Positions 32,407 through 41,553 of a stretch of DNA of 64,000 nucleotides are shown here, in pieces. The stretch covers positions 3,658,001 to 3,722,000 of the forward strand of contig NZ_CP089293.1 of assembly GCF_021919345.1 (NCBI RefSeq), written 5' to 3'. A program made the position numbers and the translations under genes. Source of the stretch: Paenarthrobacter nicotinovorans (GTDB lineage Bacteria; Actinomycetota; Actinomycetes; Actinomycetales; Micrococcaceae). The number at the start of each line of letters is the position of its first letter. The first letter of the stretch is position 1. The notes under the pieces were generated by a model, which did no database searches, was not told where the DNA came from, and was given only the letters and a program-made list of their open reading frames with translations.

Positions 32407-35400
32407 ATGCCGTCCCACACAGACGAATCCTGGGAACTGGCCATTCAGACTCCTGCCATTAACGACCGCTCCCTGGCGGCCGGACTGGCCTATGCCATGG
32501 GCAGCCGCGTGAGCGGGATTTCCTTCGACGCGGCAACCGGGCTCCTCCTCGGCAAGGTTCGGGGCAGCGGCCCGCAACCCTATTCGACGTCGGCCAAACT
32601 GGTCCGCAAGCCCGCCGGCTGGAGCTGCACTGTGGGTATCTGCAGTTGCCCGGTCCGGAAGGACTGCAAGCACGTCGCCGCGCTGCTCTTCACCGCCGAG
32701 GACCACCCCACCATCCGTTCCCAGCTCCTGTCGCAGGCGCCCGGAATCCAAACGTCGCGGCACGGCGCCATGGAACAGGGCGGCTCGGCCCGGCCTGCCT
32801 GGGAACAAGCCCTCAACAGGCTGATCGCCAAGCCCGGAACCGCACCCAGCGCGGCAGGAATCCCGCTCGCCCTCCAATTCGAAATTGAAGAGCCCGCGGC
32901 CCACTTCTCCTACACAGGACGCCGCGACCCCATGCGCAGCGTCCGCCAGCTCAAGGCCCGCCCCGTCATGATGGGCGCCAAAGGCAAATGGATCCGCGGC
33001 GACGTGTCCTGGAACAACCTCAGCTACATCAGCTTCCGGCGCGAATTCAATGAAGTCCACGTCGAGTGGCTCCAAACATTCCTGGCCGCGCACGGTTCCA
33101 GCAACGGACGCCAGCAACCCTCCGGGGCGATGTGGCTGAGCCTCAACGACTTCGCCGCCAAGAACCTGTGGACCCTCCTGGCCGACGCCGCGAAAGCCGG
33201 CATCCCCCTCATCCACTCCGCTGGGAGCGAGCCTGTTCGCGTCGAGACCCAGTCCGCCGTCGTCGGACTTAGTTTGGCGCGCCTTGACGCGGACGGAACC
33301 GAAAGCACAACGCCCGACGGCGGGCTGCAGCTCGCGCCGTCCGTCACCTTGGGCGGGGAAGCGGTGGACCCGGGAACCGTTGGCTTCCTGGGAAAGCCGG
33401 CCAACGGCATCTTCTTCACCCACGCCGGCGACACCCTGCCCGGCGTGCCACAGCAGAAAAACCTGATCACCCTCGCACCGATCGAGGGCGGCATCAGCGA
33501 CGAGCTGCTGGAATTCGTCACCGAAGGCCAGACACTCCAGATCCCGGCCGAAGACGAAAGCCGCTTCCTCACCTCGTTCTACCCCAAGCTGCGGCAATCG
33601 ACGCCAGTGCAGGCCGCTGACGAGTCCGTCGAACTGCCCACCTTGGCGGTCCCCACCCTGTCCCTGCTGGCCAATTACGGCACCGACCACAAGGTTCGGC
33701 TGCACTGGGAGTGGCACTACAAGTCCGGCACCCTCGTCACGGCCCAGCCACTCTGGCGCCACCCCGACGACCGCGGCTACCGCGACGATCCCGAAGAAGC
33801 CCGCATCCTGGAGTCACTCGGCCGGCCGTGGGACGTGGTCCCGGCTCTCGCCGAGTCCGCCACCGGCGGCTGGGGTGCTCCGCGCCTGGCAGCTACCGCT
33901 GAACTGGGTGGACTGGACACACTGGCATTCACGGAAGAGGTGCTGCCCGCGCTCAAGGACCTGCCCGACGTCGTCGTTGAAACATCCGGCGACATCGCCG
34001 ACTACCGCGAAGCCGCCGAAGCACCCGTTGTGTCCATCTCCACCAAGGAGACGGCCAGCGGCGACTGGTTCGACCTCGGTATCGTCATCACACTCGAAGG
34101 CGAACCCGTCTCATTCGCCGCCGTGTTCTCGGCACTCGCAGCCGGGATGAGCCGCATGCTGCTGCCCAGCGGCGCCTACTTCTCGCTGGATCTGCCCGAA
34201 CTCCACCAGCTGCGGGCCCTGATCGACGAAGCCCGTTCCCTGCAGGACAACCCGGACAACAAGGACGGCACCCTGCAGATCAGCCGCTTCCAGGCCGGGC
34301 TCTGGGACGAGTTGGCGCAGCTGGGGATCGTGGATGAACAGGCCGCCGCGTGGCGCGAGGCTGTAGGCGGACTGCTCGACGACGGCGTGACCGGACTGCC
34401 GCTTCCGGCCGGACTTAACGCTGAGCTTCGTCCGTACCAGCTCGAAGGTTTCAACTGGCTCAGCTTCCTGTACAAGCACAGCCTCGGCGGTGTGCTTGCC
34501 GACGACATGGGCCTGGGCAAGACCGTGCAGGCAATCGCGCTGATCTGCGCGGCGAAGGACCTGGCCGCTGAGACAGCGACCGCTGCGCAGGGTGCCTCTG
34601 CTGACGTGATCCCCCGGGCTCCCTTCCTGGTGGTTGCGCCCACCAGTGTTGTCAGCAACTGGGCACTTGAAGCGGAGCGCTTTGCCCCGGGGCTGGTGGT
34701 CCGCACCGTTGGTGAGACTTTCGCGAAGAGCGGCATGGCGCCGTCGGAAGCACTGACGGGTGCCGACGTCGTCATCACCTCCTACGCGCTCTTCCGCATT
34801 GACTATGATGCCTACGCCTCGTTCCAGTGGGCCGGGCTGATGCTCGACGAGGCCCAGTTCGTGAAGAACCACCAGTCCAAGGCGTACCAGTGCGCTCGGA
34901 AGCTCCCGGCAAGGTTCAAGCTGGCCATCACGGGTACCCCGCTGGAGAACAACCTCATGGAGTTCTGGGCACTGACCTCAATCGTGGCACCGGGCCTGTT
35001 CCCGAGCCCCAAGAGGTTCGCCGAAAACTACCAAAAGCCCGTGGAGAAGAACGGTGACTCCGCGCAACTGGGCAAGCTCCGGCGTCGTGTCCGTCCGCTC
35101 ATGATGCGCCGCACCAAAGAGCAGGTCATCAAGGACCTGCCGCCGAAGCAGGAACAGGTCCTTGAAGTGGTGCTGAACCCGCGGCACCAGAAGGTCTACC
35201 AAACGCATCTTCAGCGCGAACGGCAGAAGATCCTGGGACTGATCGACGACGTCAACAAGAACCGCTTCACGATCTTCCAGTCCCTGACCCTGCTCCGGCA
35301 GCTGAGCCTGGACGCCTCGTTGGTGGATTCCTCGCTGTCCGGTGTGCGCTCATCCAAGCTCGACGTGTTGTTTGAGCAACTGGAGGACGTGATCTCCGAG

Positions 35401-35856
35401 GGCCACCGCACGCTGATCTTCAGCCAGTTCACCGGCTTCCTTGGGAAGGTCCGTGAGCGCTTGGACGAGGAAGGCGTGGAGTACTGCTATCTCGACGGCA
35501 GCACCCGCAACCGCGGCGACGTCGTGAGCGAGTTCAAGAACGGTTCAGCACCGGTGTTCCTGATTTCGTTGAAGGCCGGCGGCTTCGGGCTCAACCTGAC
35601 CGAGGCGGACTACGTGTTCCTGCTGGATCCTTGGTGGAACCCCGCGTCGGAGGCACAAGCCGTGGACCGCACGCACCGCATTGGACAGGCCCGGAACGTG
35701 ATGGTCTACCGGCTCGTCGCGAAGGACACCATCGAAGAGAAGGTCATGGCGCTGAAGGCCAAGAAGTCGCAGTTGTTCGCGGATGTAATGGAAGGCGACG
35801 CGTTGGCCGGCGGATCGTTGACCGCTGAGGACCTGGCTGCGCTGTTCGCGGAGTAG
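32407..35856 (+). CDS. SWIM zinc-finger SNF2 family ATPase
   Basis: 1149-residue Swi2/Snf2 helicase-like ATPase. A SWIM zinc finger near the start has Cys79, Cys81, Cys87 and His89 (GICSCPVRKDCKHV). A long middle region (bacterial SNF2 helicase-associated) precedes the motor: motif I ADDMGLGKTVQAIAL, motif II MLDEAQFVKN (DEAQ), motif III ITGTPLENN, and the C-half LISLKAGGFGLNLTEADYVF with DRTHRIGQARNVMVYRL. It likely moves on double-stranded DNA in transcription or repair. Not part of a visible defence operon: no methylase, nuclease or DISARM-type partner is near. Confidence 0.9.
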   Translation: MPSHTDESWELAIQTPAINDRSLAAGLAYAMGSRVSGISFDAATGLLLGKVRGSGPQPYSTSAKLVRKPAGWSCTVGICSCPVRKDCKHVAALLFTAEDHPTIRSQLLSQAPGIQTSRHGAMEQGGSARPAWEQALNRLIAKPGTAPSAAGIPLALQFEIEEPAAHFSYTGRRDPMRSVRQLKARPVMMGAKGKWIRGDVSWNNLSYISFRREFNEVHVEWLQTFLAAHGSSNGRQQPSGAMWLSLNDFAAKNLWTLLADAAKAGIPLIHSAGSEPVRVETQSAVVGLSLARLDADGTESTTPDGGLQLAPSVTLGGEAVDPGTVGFLGKPANGIFFTHAGDTLPGVPQQKNLITLAPIEGGISDELLEFVTEGQTLQIPAEDESRFLTSFYPKLRQSTPVQAADESVELPTLAVPTLSLLANYGTDHKVRLHWEWHYKSGTLVTAQPLWRHPDDRGYRDDPEEARILESLGRPWDVVPALAESATGGWGAPRLAATAELGGLDTLAFTEEVLPALKDLPDVVVETSGDIADYREAAEAPVVSISTKETASGDWFDLGIVITLEGEPVSFAAVFSALAAGMSRMLLPSGAYFSLDLPELHQLRALIDEARSLQDNPDNKDGTLQISRFQAGLWDELAQLGIVDEQAAAWREAVGGLLDDGVTGLPLPAGLNAELRPYQLEGFNWLSFLYKHSLGGVLADDMGLGKTVQAIALICAAKDLAAETATAAQGASADVIPRAPFLVVAPTSVVSNWALEAERFAPGLVVRTVGETFAKSGMAPSEALTGADVVITSYALFRIDYDAYASFQWAGLMLDEAQFVKNHQSKAYQCARKLPARFKLAITGTPLENNLMEFWALTSIVAPGLFPSPKRFAENYQKPVEKNGDSAQLGKLRRRVRPLMMRRTKEQVIKDLPPKQEQVLEVVLNPRHQKVYQTHLQRERQKILGLIDDVNKNRFTIFQSLTLLRQLSLDASLVDSSLSGVRSSKLDVLFEQLEDVISEGHRTLIFSQFTGFLGKVRERLDEEGVEYCYLDGSTRNRGDVVSEFKNGSAPVFLISLKAGGFGLNLTEADYVFLLDPWWNPASEAQAVDRTHRIGQARNVMVYRLVAKDTIEEKVMALKAKKSQLFADVMEGDALAGGSLTAEDLAALFAE

Positions 35857-35881
35857 GGGCGGGGCGCTGTCAGGTGCGATT

Positions 35882-36139
35882 TCATGCATTCTCCCGGCCG
35901 GCGCCTGCCGGAGTCCCGGTGACCGTGATGTCCACGTCTTCATCTACGCCGAAAAGCCGTTGCCCGACGCCGTTGATGTAGACCCATATTCCGCTGCCGT
36001 CCGGCATGACCGCCACGACCAGTCCGGGGGTGGGGACACCACCGGCGTTCCTGACGTCGACTTCATCGCCCGGCAGGAAGTACTCCCACGCCTTGTAGTA
36101 CCGCACCGGCAAGGCATCCGGATCTGCCATCCCGAACAC
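35882..36139 (-). CDS. small conserved-looking protein, function unknown
   Basis: 85-residue protein (GTG start; ATG three codons later is an alternative). TGGAGAA lies 8-9 nt before the GTG, which favours it. The sequence RYYKAWEYFLPGDEVDVRNA and GLVVAVMPDGSGIWVYINGVGQRLFG suggests a small SH3-like beta barrel. No family recognised. Its reading frame is open well upstream, but only opposite the MFS gene. It converges with the SNF2 gene. Confidence 0.6.
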   Translation of the reverse strand: MFGMADPDALPVRYYKAWEYFLPGDEVDVRNAGGVPTPGLVVAVMPDGSGIWVYINGVGQRLFGVDEDVDITVTGTPAGAGRENA

Positions 36140-36222
36140 TGTGCATTTCTCCACTGGGAACCGCCCCCTTACTTTCCCGCCTAATGAGCAGTGCGGCCAA
36201 GGGGCAGAACGTGACGGCGAAA

Positions 36223-37401
36223 TCAGTCGTCCAGTCGGACACCCCGCAGCAGCAGCATCGTTCCGCCCACGGCAACTGCGGACGCCAGGAACACTCCCGC
36301 CGCGCCCATTCCGACGGCGACAACACCGATGGCGCTGGGCAGCACCACTTGGCCAACCCTGTTGCCCGCCAATCTCAAGGCCAGCGCGCGACCCCGTTGG
36401 CCGGCGGGGGCCTGCGCTGAAAGCCACGACATGGTCAGGGGCTGCCCGATTCCCAACCCCAGGCCCAGGAACGCCATGACAACGAACAGCAGCCACGCCG
36501 GCATCGGAATGGCCGCCACTGCCAGGGCCACGGTGGAGATGGCCAGGCTCAGGACCAGCAGCTTCATACGTCCCAGCTTGCGCGACATGCTGCCGAGGCC
36601 GATGCGGGAAACCATGGAGAACAACGCACGGACAGTCAGCATCAGACCCACGGTGGCCGCCGTCAGGCCGCGTTCGGCACCGAGGGCGGGAAGGTAAACG
36701 ACGGTCAGGTCGACGACGGCCAGAACCGTCGCGCTCGTGGCAAGCGCCCGGGCGACGCCCGGTGTTCTCAGCAACGCGATCGCCCCGCCCTTGGGCGCGT
36801 TCCTGGCTTTGGCCCTGTTTGTCCGGCCGCTGACTTTGCGGGAAATCACGAACGTGGTCAAGAACAGCACCAGGCTCATGCCGACCGAAAGGATGAAGAT
36901 GGCCTCGGTGTTCGGGTGCACGGTCGCGCCGCCCACCACTGAGATGGCCAACGGTCCGAGGGCCTGGCCCAGTGAGGCGGCGAACGTCAGATACCCGAAT
37001 GCCGAGTCCAGGCGCGACGACGCCGCGTTGTTCGCCACCACCGCCTGTTGGCCTACCACGCACGCCAATTGCCCCGCCCCAAGAAGCGCTGTGCCGGCCA
37101 CCAGCGCAGCCACCGACGTTCCCCAAAACAGCAGGAAAGCAGAACAACCAAGAACGACGGCGGCCCCGATCGCCATGAGGCGGCGCTCACCCAATCTGTC
37201 CACAAGTCCGCCGATTGGCAGCGCCAGCAGCAACGGGAAAACCGCATAGCTGGCTGCGAGGACACCCAACGCAAACGGCGGAACATCAAGTTCAAGGGCC
37301 CGATAGGTGGCAGCAGGGCGGACCAGGAAGGTCACTGCCTGGATCAATGCCGAGTGGACAAGCAGTGCCGTGGACGAGCGTCGGCCCAGTTCGCCGATCA
37401 T
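36223..37401 (-). CDS. MFS transporter
   Basis: 392-residue, 12-helix major-facilitator protein. Motif A-like GGLVDRLGERRLMAIGAAVV after helix 2 and its counterpart GSMSRKLGRMKLLVLSLAIS in the second half. Substrate unknown. Its start overlaps the stop of the GntR gene by 4 nt, so the pair is one operon in which the regulator likely controls its own transporter. Confidence 0.85.
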   Translation of the reverse strand: MIGELGRRSSTALLVHSALIQAVTFLVRPAATYRALELDVPPFALGVLAASYAVFPLLLALPIGGLVDRLGERRLMAIGAAVVLGCSAFLLFWGTSVAALVAGTALLGAGQLACVVGQQAVVANNAASSRLDSAFGYLTFAASLGQALGPLAISVVGGATVHPNTEAIFILSVGMSLVLFLTTFVISRKVSGRTNRAKARNAPKGGAIALLRTPGVARALATSATVLAVVDLTVVYLPALGAERGLTAATVGLMLTVRALFSMVSRIGLGSMSRKLGRMKLLVLSLAISTVALAVAAIPMPAWLLFVVMAFLGLGLGIGQPLTMSWLSAQAPAGQRGRALALRLAGNRVGQVVLPSAIGVVAVGMGAAGVFLASAVAVGGTMLLLRGVRLDD

Positions 37402-38075
37402 TGGACGTCGAGGCCCTTGTGGGAAATGACCCGCAACGTCTCGTGGCGGGCACCAATGACGTGGTCGAAGGCAACCCGGGCCGCCTTCTCCGCGTCCTTG
37501 GAGGCAATGGCGTCCACCAGTAGCCGGTGATTGGCGAGCGCCTCTTCACGACGTTCGGGGGCGTTGTTGGTGAAGTACCGGTACCGTTCAACCTGGCTGG
37601 CGATCTGCTCATGAAAGCGCTGTGCCCAGGAGTTCCCGGCGATTTTGGCGATCGCGGCGTGCAGGGCAACCCCGTACTTCATGGCTTCATCAGCAAAGTC
37701 CACCAACGCGGCATTGCGGGCCACGATCCCTTGAAGCTCTTCGAGGTCCTTTGCAGTGGCATTGGCGCATGCTTCCCGTGCCATGAGGGACTCCAAGGCG
37801 GCCCGGACGTCGTACAACTCGGAAATGGCTTTCTCGTCCAGCAGCGGAACAAGCACTCCACCAGTGGGTTGCTGCTCAAGCAGGCTTTCGGAGATCAGCC
37901 GACGGATCGCTTCCCGGAGCGGGGTCCGGCTGACCTGGAGCTCCGTGGCCATTGCCGGCTCGTAGATGCGTTCACCTGGTTTGAGTTCGAGGCTGAGGAT
38001 TCGCCGCTTCAGCTCGTTGTAAACGAGGTGCGCTCCAGTGTTCCGGGGTTGTGGATCTGCCAAAATTGCCGCCAT
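37398..38075 (-). CDS. GntR-family regulator (FCD domain)
   Basis: 225-residue regulator: winged HTH ELKPGERIYEPAMATELQVS and TPLREAIRRLISESLLEQ, then a helical FCD ligand domain with LYDVRAALESLMAREA and the metal-type His in ALHAAIAKIAGN. The start is uncertain: ATG 38075 has no good ribosome site, while ATG 38150 would add 25 residues including four FWTT repeats encoded by a 12-bp tandem repeat and would place the operator inside the gene. I favour 38075 with the repeats in the leader. Confidence 0.85.
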   Translation of the reverse strand: MAAILADPQPRNTGAHLVYNELKRRILSLELKPGERIYEPAMATELQVSRTPLREAIRRLISESLLEQQPTGGVLVPLLDEKAISELYDVRAALESLMAREACANATAKDLEELQGIVARNAALVDFADEAMKYGVALHAAIAKIAGNSWAQRFHEQIASQVERYRYFTNNAPERREEALANHRLLVDAIASKDAEKAARVAFDHVIGARHETLRVISHKGLDVQ

Positions 38076-38076
38076 T

Positions 38077-38124
38077 GTCCAGAAGGTCGTCCAGAAGGTC
38101 GTCCAGAAGGTTGTCCAGAAGGTG
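38077..38124. repeat. four tandem 12-bp repeats before gntR
   Basis: Four units of GTCCAGAAGGTC (last base of units 3 and 4 differs) at 38077, 38089, 38101 and 38113. They separate the GntR operator from the likely start codon. Copy-number change would alter leader length by 12 nt without changing frame. Confidence 0.85.
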
Positions 38125-38128
38125 TACT

Positions 38129-38144
38129 TGTATACATCTATACA
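38129..38144. promoter_or_regulatory. GntR/FCD operator
   Basis: TGTATACATCTATACA is a perfect inverted repeat (TGTATA-N4-TATACA) of the type bound by FCD-class GntR proteins, lying upstream of the gntR-MFS operon. Autoregulation is the likely role. Confidence 0.7.
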
Positions 38145-38174
38145 TTGCAACCGTCACCCAAAGCAATGCGGAGG

Positions 38175-38975
38175 TCAGCCGCGCACCCAGCGGTACGGCG
38201 TCGTCGTCGAAACCTTAACCAATCCCGAGCGTTCCAGAATCGGGCGTGAGTACTCGGTCGAGTCGCTCTGGATAAATGCTTTGCCCTGAGCCAATGCTGA
38301 CTGGGCGCGGCGGGCAGTGAGTGCCCGGTAAACCCCGCGGCCACGCCACTCCGGACGGGTTGCACCTCCCCAAATACCGGCAAATTCGGTTCCGGCCACG
38401 GGATCGAGGCGCCCGGCACTGATGACGCGACCCTCCGCCTCGGCGACCCACAGTTCCATGGTGTCGTCCAGTGACATCCGATGCAGCAGGGCATCAGCCA
38501 TGTCGTTCGAAACCGGCTCGCCGAAGACTTCATCCTGCATCGCTGTCATCGCCCGCACGTCCGGTTCGTCGACGACGCGACGCAACGTCACGCCGTCGGG
38601 AAGCGGCACGTCCGCACTCAACGCCTGGGCTTCGCCGATCATGATCGACTCAGGCGGATCAGCGGTGAAGCCCATATCGACAAGTGCTTCGTGGAGTCCC
38701 GGGGCGTGATCATGCCCGCGCGTCTTCCACTCGACCCGGCTGATTCCGGGCTGGTCTTCGAAGAAGGCGATCGCTTCAGCAACCAGGCGACGAATGCCGT
38801 CCCTGTCCGCCCCGCCCAAGTCCCGGTAAGTGATGAACCCGCGCCCACCCATGAATGTGGCCAGCCGGAGCGGACCATTCCCGGTGACCGTGAGGGCGTC
38901 CGAAGTCTCCGCATCCGTGCGAAGCTGCTGGTCATAGGCTGCGAGAAGGCGCTTTTTTGCGTCGGGTTGGGTCAT
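38175..38975 (-). CDS. GNAT-family N-acetyltransferase
   Basis: 266-residue acetyltransferase. The C-terminal half has the GNAT acetyl-CoA site: GIWGGATRPEWRGRGVYRAL, with the Q/RxxGxG/A-type loop as RPEWRGRGVY, after the beta strand ELWVAEAEGRVISAGRLDP. The N-terminal half (about 1-130) is a second, degenerate GNAT-like fold. Substrate unknown. The downstream (leftward) neighbour is the gntR promoter region. Confidence 0.85.
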   Translation of the reverse strand: MTQPDAKKRLLAAYDQQLRTDAETSDALTVTGNGPLRLATFMGGRGFITYRDLGGADRDGIRRLVAEAIAFFEDQPGISRVEWKTRGHDHAPGLHEALVDMGFTADPPESIMIGEAQALSADVPLPDGVTLRRVVDEPDVRAMTAMQDEVFGEPVSNDMADALLHRMSLDDTMELWVAEAEGRVISAGRLDPVAGTEFAGIWGGATRPEWRGRGVYRALTARRAQSALAQGKAFIQSDSTEYSRPILERSGLVKVSTTTPYRWVRG

Positions 38976-39098
38976 TCGGAGAGCCTACTGCAACCGTTCC
39001 GGAACTTGGGTAGCCCGGTTCGTTGGATCGCTGCCAAAGATGCCGCGCGCCGCATCGAACGTGCAGCCACGCATCGAAACGGCTGGCGTGGGCGCAGC

Positions 39099-39151
39099 AA
39101 AAAACGCTCCCCCACCATCAAGCCCGCGGGAGCATCAGGTGGGAGAGCGTT
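39099..39151 (-). terminator. rho-independent terminator
   Basis: Leftward reading gives a 14-bp stem (39138-39151 with 39103-39116, one wobble) followed by a run of six U (39104-39099). This is the clearest intrinsic terminator in the window and ends the leftward lipoprotein gene at 39165. Confidence 0.85.
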
Positions 39152-39164
39152 GGAAGCGGAAGTA

Positions 39165-39515
39165 CTACTGTCCAGCGGTGCAGAGCTGGCCGAACTTGGC
39201 TCCGGCTTCCTGGAAAGCGGTGGTCAGTTCACCCATCCGTTCTTCGTTCGGGTTCTCCTTGGACTGCTCGTCCAGGTATTCGAGGATGGCGGTGACCACG
39301 GGCTTCATTTCGTCGGACGCCACGGACTCAATTGGCCGGACAGCGTTCGCTGCACGGGTGGAAAGGGTCCGGCTCGGGTTTTGCGAGATGCCGCCGGCCG
39401 CGGCGACGTTCACGCGGTCGCAGGTTTCCTTGGTGGTCAGCTGCTGCTGAGCGGAACAAGCGGAAGCCGAGACAAGCAGCCCGGCAGCGATCAGGACAGT
39501 GGTGAGTTTCTTCAT
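39165..39515 (-). CDS. small putative lipoprotein
   Basis: 116-residue exported protein. Signal KKLTTVLIAAGLLVSASAC with a lipobox-like SASAC (Cys20) at the end, then a helical acidic domain with two cysteines (KETCDRVN and FGQLCTAGQ) that could form a disulfide. Family not recognised. The ATG at 39515 is preceded by GGGAATC; an upstream extension of the frame lacks a ribosome site. Followed by an intrinsic terminator. Confidence 0.72.
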   Translation of the reverse strand: MKKLTTVLIAAGLLVSASACSAQQQLTTKETCDRVNVAAAGGISQNPSRTLSTRAANAVRPIESVASDEMKPVVTAILEYLDEQSKENPNEERMGELTTAFQEAGAKFGQLCTAGQ

Positions 39516-39622
39516 GATTCCCTCAGTGGTCGACGTCCCTTTGATTGTAAACAGAGCAGAGCCGAGCCCACGCATCGAACCCTGCTTAGAGACAGGATCC
39601 GGGCTGCCCTAGGCTGGGGGAC

Positions 39623-40273
39623 ATGGCGATCATACACAAAGCAAACCTGTCCCCCACCAAGCTCGAAATCATCGCTGACTATCTGCCGGCGCAGCCGTGG
39701 TTCATCCAGGACGGCACCCCGGAACTCATCGGCGCCTACCGCTTCGACGATCCCGCCGGCGAGGTCGGCCTCGAAACACATGTGGTGGCTGCGGGCGAGC
39801 GGATCTACCAGGTTCCCCTCAGCTATCGCGGACACGAGTTGGGTGGCGCCGAGGAATGGCTGATCGGCACCATGGACCATTCGGTCCTCGGCAAGCGCTG
39901 GGTCTACGACGCCTGCGCCGACCCTGTTTACGTCAAGGCCCTGGCCACGGCCATCCTCACCGGGCAGGAAGAGGCGGCCCTGCTGGTAGAGGGCGAGCCC
40001 GAACCCCGCCCCAGCAGCGTAACGGTCAAGGGCAGCGGAACGCTCGACGGCGGCGTGCCCGACTTGAGTGCCTCGGCGCCGGTATCGGGGAGTGGCGTGA
40101 CCATCATTAATGCAGGCGAGCTGCGGTTGAAAGTGACCCGGGTGCTGGATGTGGCAGCAGACGCTTCAGCGACCACCGCTGCGGCACCGGAACTTCACCA
40201 CGAGCTGATCCTGAGTGGACAATGGGCCGGCCTGGAGAAGCCCGTGGAGCTGGCCGCGGTGATCCGGGACTAG
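39623..40273 (+). CDS. maltokinase N-terminal cap-like (CG0192-type) protein
   Basis: 216-residue protein resembling the N-terminal cap of mycobacterial/streptomycete maltokinases and the corynebacterial CG0192 family: MAIIHKANLSPTKLEIIADY, QPWFIQDGTPELIGAYRFDD and the central GAEEWLIGTMDHSVLGKRW. Without a kinase domain its function is unknown. A -10 box TAGGCT (39610-39615) ends 7 nt before the ATG, so it is probably leaderless, although GGGGGA lies in the gap. Confidence 0.75.
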   Translation: MAIIHKANLSPTKLEIIADYLPAQPWFIQDGTPELIGAYRFDDPAGEVGLETHVVAAGERIYQVPLSYRGHELGGAEEWLIGTMDHSVLGKRWVYDACADPVYVKALATAILTGQEEAALLVEGEPEPRPSSVTVKGSGTLDGGVPDLSASAPVSGSGVTIINAGELRLKVTRVLDVAADASATTAAAPELHHELILSGQWAGLEKPVELAAVIRD

Positions 40274-40290
40274 CTTGCCCCTTCGGATGT

Positions 40291-40407
40291 AACGCTCCTT
40301 CCCGGTTACCACGGGCCTGGCCACTGCCCCCGGGTTTCGGCTGCAGCGCTGCGCCGGGTACCCGGGATTTCTCCCCTTGGCGGGCTGGGTAACCGGGCAG
40401 GAGCGCT
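40291..40407. repeat. 117-bp palindromic element
   Basis: Outer arms AACGCTCCTTCCCGGTTACC (40291-40310) and GGTAACCGGGCAGGAGCGCT (40388-40407) are complementary at 18 of 20 positions; inner CCCGGG pairs lie inside. A left-arm-only copy with 16 of 17 matching bases lies at about 7661-7677 after the FAD oxidoreductase gene, so this is a dispersed element, possibly also a terminator. Confidence 0.6.
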
Positions 40408-40476
40408 GTACCTGTTGCGTGCCGCGCCCACGGCGTAGGCTGGCTCACGGGGCCATCTCTCCGTTAGGGGCGCACA

Positions 40477-40899
40477 ATGTACAAACCGCAGAGCATCTTT
40501 CCTGCAGTCCAGGATCTTGCGCGGGAATGGGTAACGCACGCGGCAGACGGAACCAGCTCACAGAGCGACGCCGTAGTGCGCTGGGCTTTGGCCAGGATCA
40601 ACCACGCCGATGTCCCTTCCGTGGTTCATGGCGTCATGCTCACACTGACCGGGAACAAGAAGACAGCCAAAGAAGCCCAACGCACCGCTGCCAAGGCCGT
40701 GAAGAGGGCTACGCGCGCATTGTCCCGTCAGACCAGGAAACCCACCCCACGCCCCTGGGGCTGGTTGATTGCGCTCTTGGCGGGCGTCGTCGGTGCCGGC
40801 GCCGTCCTGGCATGGCGGACGATGATGCCTCCCGGCGAACCTGAGCCTGTCAAGAATCCGGAGAACCCGGTTCAGCCACCTGTACCGCCGGTTCCCTGA
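40477..40899 (+). CDS. single-helix membrane protein with PPGEPEP tail
   Basis: 140 residues: a helical N-terminal domain of about 85 residues (VQDLAREWVTHAADGTSSQS), a basic stretch, one transmembrane helix (WGWLIALLAGVVGAGAVLAW) and a short outer tail MMPPGEPEPVKNP rich in Pro. The helix-plus-tail module is repeated in the protein at 41554. Family unknown. A TAGGCT box at 40435-40440 may be the promoter. Confidence 0.7.
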   Translation: MYKPQSIFPAVQDLAREWVTHAADGTSSQSDAVVRWALARINHADVPSVVHGVMLTLTGNKKTAKEAQRTAAKAVKRATRALSRQTRKPTPRPWGWLIALLAGVVGAGAVLAWRTMMPPGEPEPVKNPENPVQPPVPPVP

Positions 40900-40961
40900 C
40901 GTCCTGCGTCTGCGGGCTCCACGGTCCGCCGATTGCCGGACCGCCTGGCCATTTGGCCACG

Positions 40962-41318
40962 CTAAGCCGCGGGGCCTTGTCCATGCCGGCCAACGCGCCG
41001 CCGGAACGGCGTCCCGGCAAATAGCAGATACGCGCCTGATCCAGCCAACAGGAAGCCCACCACACCCAGCACCAACAGTTGGGTGATGATCCCGGCGATC
41101 ACCATGACGAAGCCGCAAAGCACGGCAAGGACCCCAAAGGTCGTGCGGGCCTTCGCTCCCCGAAGGCGGCCCGACATCAGCTCATGCGCGAGGTCTGGAT
41201 CTGTCGCAGCCAAGTCCTGCTCCAGTTCTTCCAGGCTCCTGCGCTCTTCATCCGACAAGGACACCGGACTCTTCCTCACCACGCGAGCAGGCTTGCCTGT
41301 CCTGGCATCGCTGCTCAT
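40962..41318 (-). CDS. DUF3040 membrane protein
   Basis: 118-residue protein with the DUF3040 start (VSLSDEERRSLEELEQDLAA, TDPDLAHELMSGR) and two adjacent transmembrane helices (FGVLAVLCGFVMVIAGIIT and VVGFLLAGSGAYLLFAG). The family is confined to actinobacteria and its function is unknown. It is read opposite to the two PPGEPEP proteins that flank it. Confidence 0.82.
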   Translation of the reverse strand: MSSDARTGKPARVVRKSPVSLSDEERRSLEELEQDLAATDPDLAHELMSGRLRGAKARTTFGVLAVLCGFVMVIAGIITQLLVLGVVGFLLAGSGAYLLFAGTPFRRRVGRHGQGPAA

Positions 41319-41553
41319 TTACCGGCACGGACGCTGCTTGCCGTGCTCTGACTTCATTATCTTCCCGATCCGGCCATCCAGCCACTGCCCCGGCAGGCCG
41401 GAATCGGGCCATGAGTCACGGGTGAAGGGGTCGCGGACCGGAGGGTGAAAAGTAGCGCACAGACACGGCGATACAGTGGCAGACTGAGTGGGTGTTCTCC
41501 TGACCATTCCCACAACGGACAACGAACCACTGATCGGAAGGTTGCGTCTTCCC

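Noticed and set aside
32407..35856. SNF2 ATPase as part of a phage-defence system
   Set aside because: Neighbours are a DMP19-like protein, an MFS operon and a small protein; no methylase, nuclease, PLD or DISARM/Dnd-type partner is present.
35882..37147. Extension of the small 35.9-kb gene to 421 codons
   Set aside because: The extra part lies opposite the MFS gene in another frame; only the last ~85 codons have a ribosome site and protein-like character.
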